Source: an uncultured Eubacteriales bacterium
GTDB taxonomy: Bacteria > Bacillota > Clostridia > Christensenellales > Aristaeellaceae
NCBI GenBank assembly: GCA_902793605.1
Contig: CADBEB010000030.1
Location: forward strand, 3,701-49,702
DNA: 46,002 nucleotides
Reading direction: 5' to 3'
Positions within the stretch are counted from its first letter, which is position 1, and the number at the start of each line of letters is the position of its first letter. Below the pieces are notes generated by a model. It saw only the letters and a program-made list of their open reading frames with translations, searched no databases and had not been told where the DNA came from. Made by a program: the position numbers and the translations under genes. Of this stretch, positions 24,502-33,759 are shown in pieces.

Positions 24502-25988
24502 TTATTCTTCCTCCAGCCAAATAATCCACGCTTGACCTCTTTTTTCACTTGTTCAGGTTCTGACTGTTGTGAAGCGGATTCATGTATCACGTTTTTATCA
24601 TTGAAGCGAACTTTGATGTAGTTGCCCGGGTTGCTGTCATCTGCTTTCTTCGCGTCGATCAGGCCGAATCTCATCAGGACGATCAGGAAAGGTTCAATGA
24701 TCCGGTGTTTCCGGTCGACCGCTGCACTGCGCGGTTCAAACTTGAAACTGCCGCCTTCGCCGCGACTGAGGGTCGAAGTGGATACGCCCAGCAGGTTGAC
24801 GCGCATATCGGAGCCGAACGCATCCAGGATCTTCTGTTTGAGATCAATATGGTAATTCTTCTGCATGTAGAGGCCGATATTGTCATGAACCCGGCGGAGC
24901 GTCTGAAGATTAACGCCGTCGAAATGCGCGTTCCCGATATCCTTGGTGATCTCGATATCACCGGCAGCGAAATACTTTTGATGCGCTTCCAGAAGCATAT
25001 CCATCTTGGTCACGACGCAGATGATATACCTGATCTTGTCGGAATACTCATGGCAGAGACTGCCTGCTTCCGTCAGGAATTTATCCAGCGGATCCCGGCA
25101 GCAATCGCCGCCTTCCCCGTAACGGTCCATGCCGGAAAGGTGATTGGCATACCAGGCAGTTGCAAAGGCACCGCCGACAAACATATTCGGATCGATCATG
25201 AGCATCAGGGCTTCGCAGTTCTTGATTCCTTCATGATTGGCCATGTATGCGGGATCGTTCGTACCTTCACCGGCGATGTCGTAGAAGGTAATAAACGCTT
25301 CGTCATTGCCGTTTTTGTAGTGGCACAGGATTGGCAGGAGGCCGCCTTCTGCAGGCGTCGGACGGGTGGTTCCGGTCTGTTCATAGTCGTTGATCATCGG
25401 ATCCAGAAAACCCGCGCTTTCCTTCTCCAGTGTAACGGAGCCCAGGTTGTTCTCACTCAGCTGTGCGGTCAACTGCTGGAACAGATTCACCAGGTAGGCA
25501 GTTTTGCCAGCGGCGCGGCCGCCGAACATTGCGACATGATAAGTCTTCAGGGCGCCGAAGAGCTGGGGCAGCTCGCAGTGGCAATGCGGGCATGCACGCA
25601 GCGGAATATTATGGAGCGTGCGGTCCATTTTCTCGGCACGGCTTTCCGATCCATCGTCAAAACCATCCGAATCAAAGTCGTCGTCAAAATTGTCGGATTG
25701 TCCGGTTTTGACGGCCTTATCCAGGTCTGCAGGAGCGATCGCGTTGCCGACATGGTCCTCCAGCATCGTCGGGAAACCCGTCTCGTCGGCGCGGATCACA
25801 TTGGTTTCTGATACCCGGTAATAAACCCGGGGGAATTTGAAACCATCCGGTACTATCACGCCGTGCCTCCGGAGGAATTCACCGCGGATTCGATCCGTAT
25901 ACTGAGTTTTGGACTTTTCCCAGAATAAGACATTATCTTTGCCGACCGGTTTTCCGCAATAAGGACATACATAATTCAGTTCGCTCAT
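24498..25988 (-). CDS. Zinc-ribbon P-loop GTPase (Double-GTPase type)
   Basis: A 496-residue protein. Zinc-ribbon half-sites CPYC (residues 8-11) and CPHC (133-136) are separated by an acidic-aromatic insert (DNFDDDFDSDGFDD, 99-112). The GTPase domain follows: G1 GGRAAGKT (156-163), a G3-like DIAG (237-240) and G4 TKMD (327-330). The domain is much longer than Ras-like GTPases, as expected for DO-GTPase families. The C-terminus is basic (KRGLFGWRKNK). GGAG lies nine bases upstream of the ATG, and the stop overlaps the GAP1-type start. As a molecular switch it is the likely hub of the cluster, linking membrane vWA proteins to the large effector. Known motifs are seen; the role is inferred. Confidence 0.87.
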   Translation of the reverse strand: MSELNYVCPYCGKPVGKDNVLFWEKSKTQYTDRIRGEFLRRHGVIVPDGFKFPRVYYRVSETNVIRADETGFPTMLEDHVGNAIAPADLDKAVKTGQSDNFDDDFDSDGFDDGSESRAEKMDRTLHNIPLRACPHCHCELPQLFGALKTYHVAMFGGRAAGKTAYLVNLFQQLTAQLSENNLGSVTLEKESAGFLDPMINDYEQTGTTRPTPAEGGLLPILCHYKNGNDEAFITFYDIAGEGTNDPAYMANHEGIKNCEALMLMIDPNMFVGGAFATAWYANHLSGMDRYGEGGDCCRDPLDKFLTEAGSLCHEYSDKIRYIICVVTKMDMLLEAHQKYFAAGDIEITKDIGNAHFDGVNLQTLRRVHDNIGLYMQKNYHIDLKQKILDAFGSDMRVNLLGVSTSTLSRGEGGSFKFEPRSAAVDRKHRIIEPFLIVLMRFGLIDAKKADDSNPGNYIKVRFNDKNVIHESASQQSEPEQVKKEVKRGLFGWRKNK

Positions 25989-26039
25989 ACCTGTTCACTC
26001 CGTCTCTGTAATACTGATCTTATTGATCTCAATCCTGTA

Positions 26040-28604
26040 TTATTCCACTCGGACCGGGAAAACAAGACCGGTCTCCTGGGTTGGATCCTCCACAATGCAG
26101 CCGTCGCTGAGCGTCAGCCCTTCAAACAGCCAGGGTTTCTCACCTTCCCCGCTGTACAGGGGGAAGAAGATCTGGTTTCCGTTGGTCTCGGTCGTCCTGA
26201 GGACGACTTTATCCATGATGCCCCGTTTCTCCGGCTGGAGCTGAAGGCGTGCATTGTTGACCTTGTAGCGAATAACGTCACGCCGACCCTGCACTTCAGC
26301 TGAATCGATGTAGATGTTCTGGCGGGCATCCCGGATCGTTACCGTCAGCGTGCCACCGGGCAGCTGTTTGCCGCCCATGATCTCATCGGTAGCATTCATG
26401 TTGTTGCCGTTATCCTTGAAACGTCTGACGGGGATAACAGCCACCTGACCCAGCCTTTCCCCGTACTGGAAGAATTCGACCATGGCAGTCTCATCATTGC
26501 CGCACCACTCCCAGTACAGCAGGTAATTCCCCTTATTGTCCGGTTCCAGGCGCACGTTGCTGAACGAGCCGGCCTTTTGTTTCACTTCCGGCGTTTCCGA
26601 TGTCCGTTTTTCATTACCGGCGTTTCCGAAGATGCTGTTCTTTGGCCGTGATGTGGCTTCCGGGCGTTCAGTCGGCCTGTTGTCTGAGGAGAAGAGCGTT
26701 CTCCCTTTGCCGGTCCCTGTGTTGTTCCCCTTGAAATAGACCGTCCTGTCCTCCAGGAAACTGGAAGCCGTTGACTCACCCAGTGGATAGACTGTCAGGT
26801 TCTCAGCGTTATCTGTCTTCACTTCGTACAAATCTTTTCCGAAGAACCATTTATCCGTCAGCCGGTCATCCGCAAGCAGAACCTCTGTCCCGGTGCTTGG
26901 AATTGCCATCAGGTGCCTGTACATTCTCGGGCCGCTTTTCAGATATTCATCAAAGAACTTTTCACGTTCTTCAGCTGTTGAAAACTCAGATGTCAGAACC
27001 TTGAAGAAATCGCCCCTGAACTCGGGACTCATACGCCTCTCCAGGTTTCGGCCGGCAAGATGAATCAGTTCCCGCCAGTTCTTTTCCACAAACATGCCGT
27101 CCGCCTGGTACAGCTCAGTATGAATCCCTTCCGTCAGTACATTCAGCTGCGGATGAATCATTTCCAGTTCTGCCGCATAGCGCTTGTACTTCTGCCCGAT
27201 CCTGTTCGCGTTTCCTTCATCACTGGAATCCAGTTCCTTCTGACAGTCCTGCAGGAAGGCCCGAACCGTCGGCCTTCTGTAACTGTTTTCATCGTCTCCG
27301 ACCGCATACCTGACCCAGGCTGCCAGTTTACGGTAGCTTTTTTCCATCTCCGCGGCAAAGCAGCACACATTCTTCTGGAGGATGTATTCCCGGATCGATT
27401 TCATCACAGCCGTCTTGCATTCCTGAGCATATTCTTCCTTCGCTGCGCTCCCGCCGAACAGGTGTCTGAGCGGTTTTTTAGGGTAGGTGCAGCCGGCCGG
27501 CTGTACATCCTCCAGTGCGATCCGGTGTAATGCATCAGCGATCTCATTGAAGATGTTATCTGATAATCTGGCTGTCACCGCACTGGACCGCAGTTGATCC
27601 AGAATCCTTTTTTCCGTTTGCCATGCCAACTCTTTTGCCGGGATCTCTGTGACCCGCTCCCCGGTGTAGTTCAGATCAGCAAAGCGCCGGAGCCGTTTGA
27701 TCGCCTCTGTCGGCAGCAGATCCGGATTCATTCGGGTCGTGATCCAGGCATTTCGCAATGCATTGGTTTCGATCTGGGGAACCTTTTCCTTTACCTTCTG
27801 GGTCAGCCAGGCACGCAGACCGGTAACCGCATTCACATCCTCCGGCAAAAGCTGGAGCTCCAGATCCCCGGTCAGCGTCTGAACGGTTTTGCTCAGTTCA
27901 CCGGTCAGGTTTCGACATGCGATGCTGTCCGCCAGCCGGCTCAATTCGGAGCCGTTGGCGTTCAGGGCGGAATAGCCCAGGGAATATGCGCCGCGCCCCA
28001 CCGGCATCAGGCAGGCTGAATTGGCCAGGATCGCCAGGATCGTTGCCTGCCAGCGGTCTTCCTGTGTGACACGCCCGCCATTTTCATTTACATTCCCCAA
28101 CAGGAATACGGAATCAGAGGGATTCCGCACAAGATCCAGCATCTGCTCCCGTTCTTCCGCAGGGCTGTTGATGCCGAAGACGCAGTAATAGATACAGGTC
28201 GTTTCCAGAACATCAATCGATTTTGCGGCGGTGACGAATTCTTTAAGCCAGGCGGAGCTGAACTCTTTTTCTCCGGAATCATAGACAACGTGCAGTCTGA
28301 CATTACCAGTCTTGATCTTGTCGAATATCAGGTTGTGATATGTGGACGTATCAGGTGCCGTATCATCATCAGGTTCGGATCCTGTCACCTTGTAAAACAC
28401 CGTATTCCGATCGTCAACAGCTCTCTTTCCGTAATCATCCAGATCCAGAACAGGAGCCTTGGGTCCGACAAGAAAAAACTGAAACTCGTCCCATTGAGCC
28501 AATGAGATCATCCTGCTCCATTTATTCACCAGTTCCGAGAAATGGGATACGGCGCCATCGCCATACAGCACCACTATGTTGGCATCTTTCGTGATAATGT
28601 TCAT
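26040..28604 (-). CDS. Large unrecognised partner of the tubulin-like protein
   Basis: An 854-residue cytosolic protein. The N-terminal ~220 residues look alpha/beta (ANIVVLYGDGAVSHFSELV, later SVFLLGNVNENGG). A long helical middle follows. A Ser/Thr/Asn/Lys/Pro-rich low-complexity linker lies at about residues 625-690, then a beta-rich C-terminal domain of ~165 residues. There are no catalytic motifs I can name, no signal and no TM. AGGAG lies ten bases before the ATG. It sits between the tubulin-like gene, with a strong hairpin in the gap, and the GTPase gene (51 bases). The fixed position suggests a core component, perhaps an adaptor between filament and GTPase. Confidence 0.75.
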   Translation of the reverse strand: MNIITKDANIVVLYGDGAVSHFSELVNKWSRMISLAQWDEFQFFLVGPKAPVLDLDDYGKRAVDDRNTVFYKVTGSEPDDDTAPDTSTYHNLIFDKIKTGNVRLHVVYDSGEKEFSSAWLKEFVTAAKSIDVLETTCIYYCVFGINSPAEEREQMLDLVRNPSDSVFLLGNVNENGGRVTQEDRWQATILAILANSACLMPVGRGAYSLGYSALNANGSELSRLADSIACRNLTGELSKTVQTLTGDLELQLLPEDVNAVTGLRAWLTQKVKEKVPQIETNALRNAWITTRMNPDLLPTEAIKRLRRFADLNYTGERVTEIPAKELAWQTEKRILDQLRSSAVTARLSDNIFNEIADALHRIALEDVQPAGCTYPKKPLRHLFGGSAAKEEYAQECKTAVMKSIREYILQKNVCCFAAEMEKSYRKLAAWVRYAVGDDENSYRRPTVRAFLQDCQKELDSSDEGNANRIGQKYKRYAAELEMIHPQLNVLTEGIHTELYQADGMFVEKNWRELIHLAGRNLERRMSPEFRGDFFKVLTSEFSTAEEREKFFDEYLKSGPRMYRHLMAIPSTGTEVLLADDRLTDKWFFGKDLYEVKTDNAENLTVYPLGESTASSFLEDRTVYFKGNNTGTGKGRTLFSSDNRPTERPEATSRPKNSIFGNAGNEKRTSETPEVKQKAGSFSNVRLEPDNKGNYLLYWEWCGNDETAMVEFFQYGERLGQVAVIPVRRFKDNGNNMNATDEIMGGKQLPGGTLTVTIRDARQNIYIDSAEVQGRRDVIRYKVNNARLQLQPEKRGIMDKVVLRTTETNGNQIFFPLYSGEGEKPWLFEGLTLSDGCIVEDPTQETGLVFPVRVE

Positions 28605-28676
28605 CGGGGAGCCACTCCTGAGCTAAGTTACTTATTTTCGATCCTCCGGACTTGATGCGGTTTTAAGACCAGAACA

Positions 28677-28704
28677 GCCGGCATGGAGAGATCTCCATGC
28701 CGGC
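28677..28704 (-). promoter_or_regulatory. Perfect intercistronic hairpin after the tubulin-like gene
   Basis: GCCGGCATGGAG and CTCCATGCCGGC form a perfect 12-bp stem with an AGAT loop. It begins nine bases after the tubulin-like stop. No U-run follows on the minus strand, so it is not a standard terminator. An RNA-stability or processing element is more likely, possibly protecting the upstream message and setting protein ratios. Confidence 0.75.
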
Positions 28705-28713
28705 ATTGCCGGA

Positions 28714-31700
28714 TCAGTCAAGACCTTTTGCAATCTTCTTATAGGTCTTGGCCCGGACCTCCAGGATTCTTCTGATCCTCTCCGCCATTTCAGCCAACGG
28801 TTTGAGCTCATCTTCACGACCCGGGTTGACATGAATGTCATGTTCCAGCATCGTCTGCTCTTCTTCCAGTTCTTTTGCCAGGTCGAGTGCCGCAGTAATC
28901 GTCTCATTCAGTTCATCTGCGGTCATCATCTCATCGTTGATCGCATCGTTGAATTCACGTTTGGCGGCGGCAGCCAGTTGCATCAGGTCCGCTTTAGCCG
29001 CATTGTCATCCGGCGCATCAGCCAGGAAGCAGATGGCCTTAAGCAGTTCCGATTCAACAGGCTTCAGATCATCAGACAGGATACCGGCGTTCACAATACC
29101 GTATTTGTTTCCCCGGTTCTTGTACATATATCCCTCGCCGCCGAGGAAGATGATATCGTCCAGGTAGAGGAGGATATCCGCCGCAGATTCAACGTATTCA
29201 AAACGTTTCTGCCAGCGTCCGCCCGCACTTTCACTGTCCGCAATCTGCGCGGCAAACTGCTCATAGGCAGGAAGCTGTAATTCAAGCGCCCTGACCAGGT
29301 CAGGCCGGAGATAGACCATCGCCTCCGTCATGGTCACACACAGCTTCTTATGATTCTCAAGCGCCCTGGCCTGTTTATTCAGGTCCGCCCTGGTTGCCGG
29401 ATCAAAGGGGTCGCAGGGTTCATGCTCGAGTCCGAGTACGCTGGCCACATTGGCCGGCCTGATCTCGTTTTCCTCAAGGATGACTTTCCTGCCGGAATCG
29501 AGGAACCTCTGCAACCGCGCAGCGATCTCACTTTTGGAATAGAAATCGCCGGTTGCCGGATTCTTTTCCTTCTCGATCTCATCCTTCTTTGCAAGGAGAG
29601 CATCGGAGGCAAGCAGTGCCATCCCGTCTCCGGAATAGATCTCGTTTACAGTCGCGCTGACAAAGGGCTGGTCGTCACGGACCCTGATCATTCCGCAGCG
29701 TATACCACGTTCAACAAGGGCATGGACCTTTTCGTACTGAGCCTCTTCGGAATGCACGCTGTTGCGCATAAAGAGGAAGTAAGGCTTAGGAGACGGGAGC
29801 AGGCTCCAGTCGGATCTGAAGTCTGCATTCGGATCGCCGGAACGAACCAGATGGACGCCGTGTGCGCTTTCCTTGTTCAGGTCCTGGTCATACGTGGTCC
29901 GCAGATCCTCAAACCGTCCGTAGCGATACAGCGGCAGTTTGTCCCAGGCCATCAGCGTATAGATATGATCCGTCAGGGAGCTGGCTTTGGGTTCCACAGC
30001 AGGATCGTGATTCTTGAAAGCTTCCTTGATATACTTCAGATGTTCGGTTGCATCCGCCGGGATCGACATATAGCTGTAAGGCGCTTTATCCGCAGCCTTG
30101 AACACCGCATCCTGCATGAACATCGGCAGGGCACTGTCCAGGGCGCTGCTGGCAAGGTTGGCCATCCACTTCTGTTGGGCCGCCACATCTTCGCCGACAT
30201 TGGCCTTCATAATGTCGTCAAGGGACTGGTTGTTCACGCTGCCGTAAACTGCTTCCATATGGCCCTGCAGGACTGTGCAGATCTCCTGCAGTCCAGCCCT
30301 GCGGCAGATGAATTCCACACCGGAAGTTTTAGCATCCACGTTTGGCTGCGTCTGCTCGGAAATCTCAGCGATCTTCCCAAGGAATTCACTGCTCATCCTG
30401 TCCCCGGCATTTGCATCCTCAAACGCATCGTCAATGCTCTTCTGTACGGTGCTCACATCGTAGATGTCCTGTACAAGCCGCTCATCGGACTGCTCCGGCG
30501 TATTGAATTCTTTCTCCAGGAACAGGATCGATGCGCACAGCGGCTTCAGGCCGTCACGCAGGTACTCCTTCACGCGCAGGATCAGCTTACGCAGCGCTTC
30601 CGTGTGCTTTTCGAGGAACTGATCATTGTTGACATAGGTATACAGCGTCTTCAGTGCATGATCGTACTGTTCGAGAGCACCCTTCCTGCCGATGATCGGC
30701 GGATTGCGGAAGCCCGGCCAGGCTGTGTTGCACATCTCCTCCGCCTGGGCGATCGCCTGTTTATGTGTCTTGTTATACTGGTTCAGCCAGCTTTCATAGA
30801 TCTCATTCATGAAACTGAGCATGCCGTCCGGCGCATCCAGATAAGCTTCCAGGGCAAAGGGGCCCTGCTCAGGATCCATGATCACTTTGTTGGCAAAATC
30901 CACAAAACGTCCCCAGGCCTTCTCAAGGTATTCTTCCCCGGCATTCAGCGCCGCGGGAGAACTGATCTGGTCACGCCAGGTATGCCATTTGTTGTGCGGC
31001 GGCGGATTCATGTTCTGGACGGCTGTGACCTTTACTTTATCACCCAGATCCAGGTAGCAGAAGTTCGGCAGCTTACAGATATTCGTGCGGAAATCCTGCA
31101 TCAACTGCTTGCCGCTGCCGGTCACTTCCTCCGCCCGTGGTTTGCCCTGGCCATCCGTGAACATGCGGCGGTCAGGCTGGAGCTTGCCGGAATCATCGCG
31201 TAACGGGATGAAGGTCTTCAGCAGCAGGGAACCTTCGTAATACAGGATTGACTTCTTCGGGATCCGCTTTGTAAAAGCACCGATCGCGCGATAGCCGTAA
31301 TAGAGCGGATAACTCTTCTGGATATCGATCGCCGCCAGATTGTCCTCATACTGCCGGTAGGAATACTGTTCGCCTACACTGTCTTCCTTTGCCAGATAGT
31401 GCATCAGGTTTTCGGCGATGGTGTTCCTGACCGCCATGTAGCCGTCCTTGTAGGGCAGGCCTTCCACGTTGGACTGGGACATCAGGATACAGTAATCAAA
31501 GGGCGGCTGATCCCAGTTGATCGTTACGCCGTTGCCGTACTGCATACTGTAGGGAACTTCATGCTGCTTGACGCGCATCCAGAAATCAAGTTCCTTCAGA
31601 GCCGCATAGGCATTGTGCCGGATCGGTCCTTCCATGCCGGAAGCAGCTGAAACATTGGCGAGGGAAACGTCGGGCATCACGATATAACCGGTCAGTTTTG

Positions 31701-32304
31701 CGGGGATGACCGTTGCCGCTTTTGCCGCTGCCCGGAGGATCTGGCAGATATCCAGGAAGATACCTGATCCGGTACCGCCGCCGATACCGGTGACGACGAC
31801 GATCTCCACCTGGTTGACGCGTGCATCAACTTCTCCGGCTGTGACCGAAACGATATTGTTCAGCGCGCCTTTAATCGCCTGGTTGACTTTTTCATAATTC
31901 CTGCTCAGGGCCAGCCGGGCGGCCTGGCGGATTGTACCCATGCCAATCCCGGTAGCACTGTGCCGGAGGTTCCTGTTCACCCATGTAAGCTCGTACGGCG
32001 TGAGCAGCTCCTTCTGGTTTGACAGGATCTTGTCGATCCCGGCAAGGGAGATATCGACATATTCGCTCACTTCAAAACCGTCCGGCCTCTGTGTGCGGCT
32101 GTCGATCGCCAGGTATGCTGTCTTGGGCGGAGCAGGCAGATCCTGTCCTTTGGAATCCTTGGGCAGGATGTACCGTTCGGCGAACGTTTGTTTGATCGTC
32201 AGAAGCGCATCACAGCCCGTGCCGCCCAGGCCGACGACCAGGAGCGGTACAGGGATCTTCGGCACCCGGTCAATGGAAATATCGAATTTCTGCTGCTCAC
32301 CCAT
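28714..32304 (-). CDS. Giant tubulin/FtsZ-like GTPase
   Basis: A 1196-residue protein. The N-terminal domain matches tubulin-like (Tubulin_2) proteins. LLVVGLGGTGCDAL near residues 22-34 forms the first nucleotide loop. GIGGGTGSG (175-181 for GGGTGSG) is the tubulin/FtsZ signature that binds the GTP phosphates. The remaining ~800 residues are largely helical and not recognised, about three times the length of FtsZ. No signal or TM. It is the third gene of the operon and may polymerise or scaffold at the membrane under the vWA proteins. Filament formation is inference; the nucleotide-binding loops are seen. Confidence 0.85.
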   Translation of the reverse strand: MGEQQKFDISIDRVPKIPVPLLVVGLGGTGCDALLTIKQTFAERYILPKDSKGQDLPAPPKTAYLAIDSRTQRPDGFEVSEYVDISLAGIDKILSNQKELLTPYELTWVNRNLRHSATGIGMGTIRQAARLALSRNYEKVNQAIKGALNNIVSVTAGEVDARVNQVEIVVVTGIGGGTGSGIFLDICQILRAAAKAATVIPAKLTGYIVMPDVSLANVSAASGMEGPIRHNAYAALKELDFWMRVKQHEVPYSMQYGNGVTINWDQPPFDYCILMSQSNVEGLPYKDGYMAVRNTIAENLMHYLAKEDSVGEQYSYRQYEDNLAAIDIQKSYPLYYGYRAIGAFTKRIPKKSILYYEGSLLLKTFIPLRDDSGKLQPDRRMFTDGQGKPRAEEVTGSGKQLMQDFRTNICKLPNFCYLDLGDKVKVTAVQNMNPPPHNKWHTWRDQISSPAALNAGEEYLEKAWGRFVDFANKVIMDPEQGPFALEAYLDAPDGMLSFMNEIYESWLNQYNKTHKQAIAQAEEMCNTAWPGFRNPPIIGRKGALEQYDHALKTLYTYVNNDQFLEKHTEALRKLILRVKEYLRDGLKPLCASILFLEKEFNTPEQSDERLVQDIYDVSTVQKSIDDAFEDANAGDRMSSEFLGKIAEISEQTQPNVDAKTSGVEFICRRAGLQEICTVLQGHMEAVYGSVNNQSLDDIMKANVGEDVAAQQKWMANLASSALDSALPMFMQDAVFKAADKAPYSYMSIPADATEHLKYIKEAFKNHDPAVEPKASSLTDHIYTLMAWDKLPLYRYGRFEDLRTTYDQDLNKESAHGVHLVRSGDPNADFRSDWSLLPSPKPYFLFMRNSVHSEEAQYEKVHALVERGIRCGMIRVRDDQPFVSATVNEIYSGDGMALLASDALLAKKDEIEKEKNPATGDFYSKSEIAARLQRFLDSGRKVILEENEIRPANVASVLGLEHEPCDPFDPATRADLNKQARALENHKKLCVTMTEAMVYLRPDLVRALELQLPAYEQFAAQIADSESAGGRWQKRFEYVESAADILLYLDDIIFLGGEGYMYKNRGNKYGIVNAGILSDDLKPVESELLKAICFLADAPDDNAAKADLMQLAAAAKREFNDAINDEMMTADELNETITAALDLAKELEEEQTMLEHDIHVNPGREDELKPLAEMAERIRRILEVRAKTYKKIAKGLD

Positions 32305-32370
32305 AAGAATCCCTCCAAAACAATATTGATTGCTTACTGCAATAATCTACTTAACGTCTGATGCCGCGGG

Positions 32371-33711
32371 TCAGAAATCGTCGCTGCCGAAGTCATCGGC
32401 CGGGCTGGTCGGCGCAGGTTTCGCCGGCGTTCTGCCTCCCCGGTTTGTCTTCATCAGGACCAGCCCGAACAGCGAGAATGCCAGTCCCTCACAGATCCAT
32501 GCCGGGCTGATACCCAGGTAGCGTCCAAAGTTCAGCAGAAGGAAAGCACATATGCCCATCAGCGCGCTCAGGATGACCTGGAAACGGAACTGGCCCTGTA
32601 CGCTGAACATGATCATCAGGGAGAATCCGCACAGCAGGCCGAGCACCAGGAGCAGCGCACCTGTTAGGATCACGTAGGGCGTATTCGGCTTGCCGTCCGC
32701 TGTCTTCCCTTCGTAGGTCGCTTTCAGCGTGTCAACCGGTTCCGGGACAGTCAGCGTACTCTTCAGGCTCTTCAGTTCGCTGGCAAGGTCCGAAATCGCT
32801 GTCTGGTCGAACACGGTCCCGTCTGTCGCCTTCACAGCCTCTTTCACCATACTCAGCATGGGATCTCCCAGCTGGATCGCGCACAGTTCGATCTGCTTCA
32901 TATCAGGGTTGCTGTCGTTCATGCTTTTCGCCCAACGGGAGAATTCATCAAAGTTTCCAATGGATTCACTGTCTCCGTCGGTGACCAGGATGATCCGGAC
33001 CGTTCTGCTGCGATCGGGAAGCGCTTTGATCAGATCCATTGAATTCTGCATAGCCACCGAAAAATCGGTTCCCGGTCCGGTTCTGGACCACATGGTTTCC
33101 TGGATCGGTATCTCAGTATCAATAATACCGAGGATCTTTTTCCGCTGTGCTTCATCCATCAGAGCGATGCTTGCCTTGCCGACCAGCGTATCCCCGAAGG
33201 CTACGATACCGACCCGGCATTCATCTTCCATATCATCAACCAGGGCATGGAGCGCTTCTCTGCAAGGTTCATCCAGCTCGGTGAAGACCATGGAACCGCT
33301 CTTGTCGAGGACGATCACATAGTCATATTCCGGTTCAGCATGCTCGATGACAACCGGCTGATGCAGCACTTCCGCCAGGCAGCCGATCGCAAAGGCTGCG
33401 ACGACCGTTGCCAGTGAAAACAATGTCTGTGCTTTTCTGGAGCAGGTAGGTGTCATCCGGCTGGTCACTTTCTCCACGAGGAGCGCGGATACCATCAGTG
33501 CAGCAAACGGAGCCGCAAAGGTAAGACCCATCTCCCAGAAGTTACGGACATGATCCTTCATGAGCCAGGCGATCCCAAAGGATACCGCGGCGACTGCCAG
33601 CAGGCATGCCACCGTCATGCCGGCATTCAGCCCGCCGGTAACTATGCCTTTATTCCGGTCTCCTTTGTCTTCGGTTGTCGGGAACCCCTCATCAAGATCC
33701 CAGTCTCCCAC
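32371..33711 (-). CDS. Six-TM von Willebrand A protein
   Basis: A 446-residue membrane protein with an acidic cytosolic N-terminus (MGDWDLDEGFP) and three TM helices (about 29-50, 59-80 and 95-117). A vWA domain (~130-320) follows with a full MIDAS: DKSGS (136-140), a Thr near 215, and VTDGD (243-247). Three more TM helices (about 347-370, 376-397 and 402-420) lead to a cytosolic tail ending SPADDFGSDDF. Topology places the vWA domain outside. Such domains bind protein ligands through Mg2+. It is the second gene of the operon, 48 bases after the first. Its tail motif is shared with cluster partners. Confidence 0.88.
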   Translation of the reverse strand: MGDWDLDEGFPTTEDKGDRNKGIVTGGLNAGMTVACLLAVAAVSFGIAWLMKDHVRNFWEMGLTFAAPFAALMVSALLVEKVTSRMTPTCSRKAQTLFSLATVVAAFAIGCLAEVLHQPVVIEHAEPEYDYVIVLDKSGSMVFTELDEPCREALHALVDDMEDECRVGIVAFGDTLVGKASIALMDEAQRKKILGIIDTEIPIQETMWSRTGPGTDFSVAMQNSMDLIKALPDRSRTVRIILVTDGDSESIGNFDEFSRWAKSMNDSNPDMKQIELCAIQLGDPMLSMVKEAVKATDGTVFDQTAISDLASELKSLKSTLTVPEPVDTLKATYEGKTADGKPNTPYVILTGALLLVLGLLCGFSLMIMFSVQGQFRFQVILSALMGICAFLLLNFGRYLGISPAWICEGLAFSLFGLVLMKTNRGGRTPAKPAPTSPADDFGSDDF

Positions 33712-33759
33712 GCCGTCTTCCTCCTGAACGATCTGTTCCGATCCTGTTAACGATCAGGA

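Noticed and set aside
29350..31203. 617-codon open frame on the plus strand inside the tubulin-like gene.
   Set aside because: It is an antisense shadow produced by regular codon use of the minus-strand gene, which has motifs and operon context.
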